Shown piece by piece: positions 58,531 through 64,000 of a DNA stretch of 64,000 nt. The notes under the pieces are model-generated. The model saw only the letters and a list, made by a program, of their open reading frames with translations. It was not told the origin of the DNA and ran no database searches. How positions within the stretch are numbered: position 1 is the first letter of the stretch; every line of letters begins with the position of its first letter. Source of the stretch: Symsagittifera roscoffensis (taxonomy: Eukaryota > Xenacoelomorpha > Acoela > Convolutidae); the NCBI RefSeq assembly GCF_963678635.1, contig NC_087071.1, positions 9,347,842-9,411,841 on the forward strand. Reading direction: 5' to 3'. The position numbers and the translations under genes were made by a program.

Positions 58531-59563
58531 AATGGCATGGAAAAAAGTTTTATCTTCCATTGAATAGCTTAATTGATTTTCAAAATGCCCTCATCTGAAT
58601 GCTGAAACTGGTTAAGCTATTTAGATATACCATTGGTTAGGCAGTTTCCGAATGTTTAACCCCGCCACAACGGGAAATCGGACAATAAACGCAGCAGTAG
58701 TTCTTAATCGTAAGCTCTTTAGTCGCGTAAGCTCTTTAGACCCAATTTTTTCTGGAAACTCTGAAGAAACACCTCTTCAAGCGCATCTTACTACTATTAA
58801 TGATGACTTCACTTAGTTTTTTGAACTTCTTGCCGATGCTAAAACAATTTGTTCGAATTTAATTTTTTGGTAAATGCTTCATCTTAATTAACTTCGAAGA
58901 CACGTATATTTTAATTTATCATATCAAAAAGTCTTTGCAGAACCAAAATTTTATGCTTTTTGAGAGGTAAAAGAAACATAAAATCAAATCTGCATGAAAG
59001 GTGTTTTAATTAGTTTTAAGAGAAGCTCCCAATTATACTTGAAATTAGAAGTAACCAGTGAAAAATCTGATAATTTATGTTTCTAATCAAAAGCATCATT
59101 TTTTGTGTCGCGAAGAGTTATACAGTTTAAGTATCAAGGAAAAATGGGTTTACCATAGCCTAGGCAGTCTATATGCTAACTTCTATAACAACGGACGAGT
59201 CGAACAAAAAATTTATACAAGCAAAACTCGCAGGTGGGGAGGGGAAAAACGTCTTTATTTCAACTAATACAATGAAAATAAAACACAATATCAAAGCTTT
59301 AATACTCGTTCACCGCTTTAATACTCGTTTAATATCAATTGTTATGAAGGTCAATAACTTTGATAAGCAATTAGTCAGTAAATTTTTTAATAATTAATTT
59401 TTAATTCAATGATATTAGAACTTGAGTTTGTTTATAGTGACAGCTTAAAAAACGTTTGTTGAACGTTACTTAGTTCATATAACGGCAAAGACCAAAACCA
59501 AACCACTGATGATCTTTAATTCAGTTTAATTTTTTAAATTTTCGATTGCAAGTTTCAGTTTAA
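58531..59563. other. AT-rich spacer
   Basis: Holds copy 2 of the dispersed repeat (58740-58960); no gene recognised. The short ORFs at 59058-59397 overlap in two frames and show no domain. Confidence 0.4.
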
Positions 59564-59571
59564 ATAACTCA

Positions 59572-60300
59572 GGGGTCTTATGCACTAAACGGCCCAAAAA
59601 TCAAAATTGAAGCAAAATGAAAACTAAAACTAAAACTGAATCTGATTGGCTAATATTAGCCAATCAAATTCGAGCAACTGGGTCATTCATTTCGATTGAT
59701 ACTGACCATTCCAAACAGACAGATAACAAAATTAGCCGAAATGACCGAAAGTATAGAACTTTTGGCAAATAATCAAATTCATTTCACATCACTTGTAAAA
59801 CTTTGCCCAGACATGAAAAGCCCTGTAAAATGGTTTCAACAAAATAAAATTTTGAGCAGCCCACACATTTTTTCGCAAGGTCACGAAATGAATTTACAAT
59901 TATCGGAAAAAATTTTAGATAGCGATTTCGAAAAAAGGGTTGTACCGAATCTTACGGCTTACGAAAAGGCACTTTTGTGGAAAACACCCATCTACCATTT
60001 GATGATATTTTTTTTCATCTATTTATGGGCCTATGAGCTCTCCAGTGTTAAAGAGAGCTTGAAATAGGCATTCATTCGACCGTTGATTGGAGTTCTTTTA
60101 TGAGAGAAATATGTGCTATGGCCCTTCTACTGTTATTGGGGGAGAGTAAAATTGTCGAAATTGATGAAAGTTTATTTTCGCGTCGAAAAAATAAAATTGG
60201 CCGGATTTACCCAGAACAATATGTTTTTGGGGGTTATTGCCGCAAACCTAAGGAAAGTTTTCTATTTTACTAATTTTGGGCCGTTTAGCGCATAAGACCC
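59572..60300 (+). mobile_element. Merlin-superfamily DNA transposon
   Basis: A 27-bp terminal inverted repeat (GGGTCTTATGCACTAAACGG... at 59572 and its complement ending at 60300) has one mismatch. It is flanked by a perfect 8-bp target duplication TAACTCAG (59564-59571 and 60301-60308). The element is 729 bp and encodes pieces of an IS1595/ISXO2-type transposase. The 8-bp duplication plus this transposase type identify Merlin, the eukaryotic relative of IS1016. Confidence 0.9.
59741..60273 (+). pseudogene. Merlin transposase, frameshifted and internally shortened
   Basis: The first frame starts at ATG 59741 (MTESIELLANNQIHF) within a 123-codon ORF that opens at 59696. It reads through the N-terminal region to FFIYLWAYELSSVK and stops at 60067. 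A second frame (60070-60273) then reads IHSTVDWSSFMREICAM, KIVEIDESLFSRRKNK and YPEQYVFGGYCRKPKES. These are the helix-turn-helix-like block, the first catalytic Asp (EIDES) and the VFGG strand of the DDE transposase fold of the ISXO2-like family. The rest of the catalytic domain is missing, so the protein would be inactive. The family cuts and pastes the element via its inverted repeats. Confidence 0.85.
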
Positions 60301-60308
60301 TAACTCAG

Positions 60309-61460
60309 TTGTATTTTATTCTGGTTTAGAATTCATTTTTGAGCAAGCATTTTCCTGTTTTGACAAAACTGTTTCATGCTAAAATAATTTTAGTTTTTGT
60401 TGCAAAAACAGTCTATTTAGTACAATAACTGTTTCCTTCCTTTCAGAGCCATCGGTAAAAGTCATTATCGGGCAGATCAAAATTAAATAGTGCGCTTTTA
60501 AATTTTAAGTGCAACTGTGAATGACCATTAAGCGACCCTTTTGAGTATCAAATTGAAGTAAGCCTTGTTTTCGGTTATTTTGTGAAACATCATTCTTTTT
60601 GATTATTTTTAATGTTTTAAGTAATCCTCGCATTTTTATACACACTTGACCTGTATATGCTTTCATTCCGAGTGATTCAAATAGCTGTTGATCAATTTCG
60701 ACCTCTGCTGCGGTTATTTTGGTTCAAATTATAATGTTTTGTTAATTTTCATGAGATTTGTATGAGATTCTGGGACTAAAGTAACTTATCTTTTGAGAAA
60801 AATACATCAATAGTTGCAATAAGTTCTCAAAATTTGTTCTAAAAAGACTCTTTTTATTTTATTCTTCGAGTTAGGAATTTTACAGATGACAAACGTGTGA
60901 CAATATAGTAAATAAAATACGATATACTAAATATAAATAGGATATAAAAATCAGTGATTGTTGAAAAAGAATGTCTGTTAAACAAGTTTACTGAATATTG
61001 TGTCATTTCATGTATTTCTTGAAAAAAAAACATCAAAAAAATCGAAAATAAATTTTACATTAGCCACGTTTTCTGATCTTTCAAGCATAAGTTAAAATAC
61101 TTCTGATGTCTTACAGCTTGAAACTTACTAGCACATTGTCATTATTTTTTTAAATTGAACTTTCTAAACGTGCAAAAGACAAGTTTTTTGTGCCAGTAAC
61201 TAGTATCCGGAATTACTATTTAGTTCACAAAACAGGCCAAAATAAGAATGTCCGCGACTGAAGATTAAGCCAGAACAAACCAAAAAAACTAGCAAAACGA
61301 TTGTCGTTCCACAGAAACAGATACAATAGGAGAAAAAACTTAATCTCAAACAGCCTTGGACTTTAATGGGGACAAATACCAGCCATTTTTGGGCTCTGTT
61401 TCTGTTTTTGCTTTTAACAAACAACGTGTTTTTTATATAATTCAAACAAAAGCGCCTGGT
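60309..61460. other. AT-rich spacer
   Basis: No gene supported. The 89-codon minus-strand ORF at 61200-61469 has one hydrophobic stretch (CICFCGTTIVLLVFLVC) but no recognisable family. Confidence 0.4.
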
Positions 61461-61731
61461 CGCGGGCATTGATACTAATGAAAATTCTTAGTTGTCAGTT
61501 TGAAACTTCTTAGACCGGCGAGACTCTAAGACTCGGTAGGGCAAAAAGGGATTTCGTAAAATACTACCAAGGGAGGACTCTTTTGGTCGAAACCTTTTTC
61601 GAATCAGATAACTGATTAAAAAAAACTGAAGAATCTTATTCAAACTGCGTCTGATAAAAGTTTTTGTTTTTCGCCGGTCTAAGAAGTTTCAATCTGAAAA
61701 TTTAGAATTTTCATTTGTATCACTGCCCGAC
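61461..61731. repeat. Fold-back inverted repeat 1
   Basis: The left arm 61461-61522 (TGATACTAATGAAAATTCTT...GAAACTTCTTAGACCGGCG) and right arm 61671-61731 are reverse complements with a few mismatches, ~60 bp each, around a ~148-bp spacer. Resembles a fold-back MITE; no target duplication seen. Confidence 0.8.
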
Positions 61732-62279
61732 TACTCAATTTTTCTTATGGCGCCAATACACTAATTTTTAGAGGGGAAAGCGCGTTTTCAAAACTTTCCA
61801 AAAACTGCCCAAAAACTGCATTGCGTACCATTTTTTTCAAAATTCTGTGTCTTCGTAGTGTTTTGGAAGAAGTCGGAAATTTTGGACCATCTAAATAACG
61901 TAACGGGTCAGCAGAAATTTGAATATCCACCGTCACATTCTCAAAACTCTTGATCAACCGCTGCTTATGCAACTTTTTTCATCGTAAACTTACAATTTTA
62001 TCAATTATCCTCGAATATTACTTCAAAAACAAATAATTGCATTTTTTTTATTTTTTCATTGTAAAATTGAAGCGTCAGTTTGTTTTTATTTGATAAAAAG
62101 GAATAAAAACCTCCTTCGGCATCATTTTTTAGAGTTTTCTTTATCATTCCTTTATGCCAGTGAAATTGTCAAAAATTCGGAGATCGTAAATTTTTTATCA
62201 AACTGGCGCAAATAAATTTTCAGCAAGACTTAACTAATAGTTTTGAGCAATAGTGTTAAGAGTTTTATTATCAGCTCGA

Positions 62280-62465
62280 CCAAGTTCACTCTATGAAAAG
62301 TCATAAGGCATCATTTTTTGAGCTTCAGTGAAACTAAACTAAAATGGATATGAATTAAGATAAGAGCTCAGAAAAATGAAGACAATTTATGATTCGATTT
62401 TTAGTTTGATTTGTCTAATTTGATTCATCGAAAAGGATGCCTTATAACTTTTCATTGACTGATTT
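62280..62465. repeat. Fold-back inverted repeat 2
   Basis: ATGAAAAGTCATAAGGCATC at 62293 and its near-complement GGATGCCTTATAACTTTTCAT at about 62435-62456; spacer ~120 bp. Confidence 0.65.
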
Positions 62466-62687
62466 TTTTTTCATTTTACACCCCAAATTTAAATAAATTG
62501 TTCATTTTTAGTTTGTATATGTGTTTTATAACCCTTTTTCCTTACATTCATGTCGTCCCTTTAAATTTCAATAAAAATTCACAGGTTTCAAAGATCAATT
62601 CAATGAGTAATTTCTTATCTATCTGATAAAAAATCTGATTTATCTGTTAAAACTGATAATAAAGGGTAAATCGTAATTACGTTTTTC

Positions 62688-62912
62688 CGATTATAATCAG
62701 CCTCAATCAATTCAGGCTTGTTCGTTGCACCAAATTATACTCTATTTTCAATGCTCTGGCAAAGCTTTTTTTATAAAAAAAAACATATTGCAAACATTCG
62801 AATAATTTTTTATTTATCAAAGCGCAAGAGTTTAATAAAAAAAGTTCGAAAATGAATTGTTTTGGTGCCACTATCAGATAAAAATTGATTGAGGTTGATT
62901 ATGATTTGAAAA
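62688..62912. repeat. Fold-back inverted repeat 3
   Basis: CGATTATAATCAGCCTCAAT at 62688 against ATTGATTGAGGTTGATTATG at about 62886; inner parts (GTTGCACCAAA / TTTTGGTGCCAC) extend the match to ~60 bp per arm. Confidence 0.65.
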
Positions 62913-64000
62913 CTTCTACACAATCTCCAATTTACATATATTATTGGTTTTTGAGGGTAAAAGATTGCGGGAAAAGTTGTGGTTTCGGGTCAATCTAAGA
63001 TCTGAACAAACAGATATCCTTTACTGACTGAATTAAATTGAATTTACAGATTTCTTAGAGCTGATCTTTATTTTGCAATCAATTCATTTCATTGAAGCCA
63101 TCTTTTGTTTAAAAAACCATTTTTTCTGCCAGGACAATCTTTCTTCTGGTTAGTTTTTTTGTTTCGATTGCATTACCGCGGGGCCAGATTCGCCTATTAA
63201 GCTGAACTTTTTGGGGTAAAAAATCTTGTAAACAAATAAATTATATTCTCAGCAATGATAATATTCGTGTCCTACTCATACTCCAAAAAAAATAATATAA
63301 AAAATTTTAAAACAAAAACTTTCTGAAAAAAGAAAAAAGTTTTGGTGGATTAAATTTTTCCCCAGATACGAAATACCATTAACCGTGAGCTCCTTCAAAG
63401 ATTCGTTTCTTGGGTTTTGATTGCTCCTTCTTAAAATCCATGATTTGTCTGAAAATTATGCCAATAGTAAATTATCTAATTTGCCGAGGAAATCTCATTT
63501 TTCGACCCAACAAAAATTGAGAATGCATTACAAGAAAAGGATCTGAAACGCAAACAGATTTTGCTTTATCAGAAGAAAATTTAAACAATTAAACTACTGT
63601 TCTCCAGCAATGGGAAAACCAATAAAATCAGAAATCAGCATTGGGCGCAACAAAAAACCCACACTAGAATTTCATGGGAAAAAATGATTAAAATGGATTA
63701 AATTGGAAAAAACGTAACTCATAAATCGATTTTCATGGCCCATCCAACCATGAATTTAGATTTTTAAGAGATTTTTATCGATTGTTTTCAATGTTCAAAA
63801 ATCCATTCAGTTATTTTGACAAAATAAACGATTCTTTGAGGACAATAAAATTTACGAAAATCTTTTTTTCTGCCTAAAAATAGTTACAGCTAATTAAACT
63901 CTTGAAAAGTTTAAACGAAATCTTTGCACAATTACTTTTTGAAAAACATCGGCACACATCAACATATTATAAAATCAACATTTTGCAAAACTGGAACCCA
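62913..64000. other. AT-rich stretch, nothing recognised
   Basis: No ORF, repeat family, RNA gene or splice-flanked exon that I can support. Confidence 0.45.

Overview
The window is 64 kb of AT-rich, repeat-dominated DNA from the nuclear genome of an invertebrate metazoan. Evidence for this is a class A GPCR gene with GT-AG introns, a eukaryotic SLC35-type transporter, Ty3/gypsy and non-LTR retroelement remains, a Merlin DNA transposon, a tRNA-derived relic and several satellites. I cannot name the species. There is one 200-N assembly gap (55255-55454). Only two host genes are well supported: a single-exon SLC35G-like drug/metabolite transporter (6814-7764, +) and the first coding exons of a GPCR (49438-50050, +) whose remaining exons I could not find.

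Left part (1-11.1 kb): two copies of a ~540-bp stem-loop-ended repeat family (called SLE here; it looks like a non-autonomous Helentron/HINE), a ~970-bp inverted-repeat element full of ATAATCGATTATAAT motifs, a ~460-bp inverted-repeat element, a diverged tandem duplication, two MITE-like repeats with a perfect palindrome, the transporter gene, then ~2.2 kb of degenerate ~90-bp satellite and a 25-bp GC-rich minisatellite.

Middle part (11.2-35.3 kb): one decayed minus-strand Ty3/gypsy element, readable as Gag-protease-RT-RNase H-integrase from ~26.6 kb down to ~20.1 kb, with tandem expansions on both sides. Its 3' part (integrase, pol tail, putative LTR start, satellite, minisatellite) is duplicated as a 5543-bp direct repeat (11163-16705 and 16706-22258). 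Its 5' part (Gag to RNase H) is repeated to the right in units of up to 3955 bp. The units are separated by the 3' half of an SLE, and the matching SLE 5' half closes the array at 35106-35318.

Right part (35-64 kb): a tRNA-iMet-like relic; a complete 2472-bp internally deleted LTR element (38627-41098, LTRs of 223 and 234 bp, ATAG target duplication) joining Gag to an integrase with a substituted catalytic residue; two head-to-tail SLE copies; an AGATCT repeat cluster; the GPCR start; micro- and minisatellites; a diverged ~630-bp tandem duplication; a gutted non-LTR element; a 729-bp Merlin element with 8-bp target duplications; and three fold-back inverted repeats.

The genes do not form an operon or pathway. 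The strongest leads are the SLE family and its chimeric array with the gypsy element, the Merlin element, and the gag-integrase deletion derivative. All coordinates of repeat edges not marked by a terminal repeat are approximate by a few bases to tens of bases.
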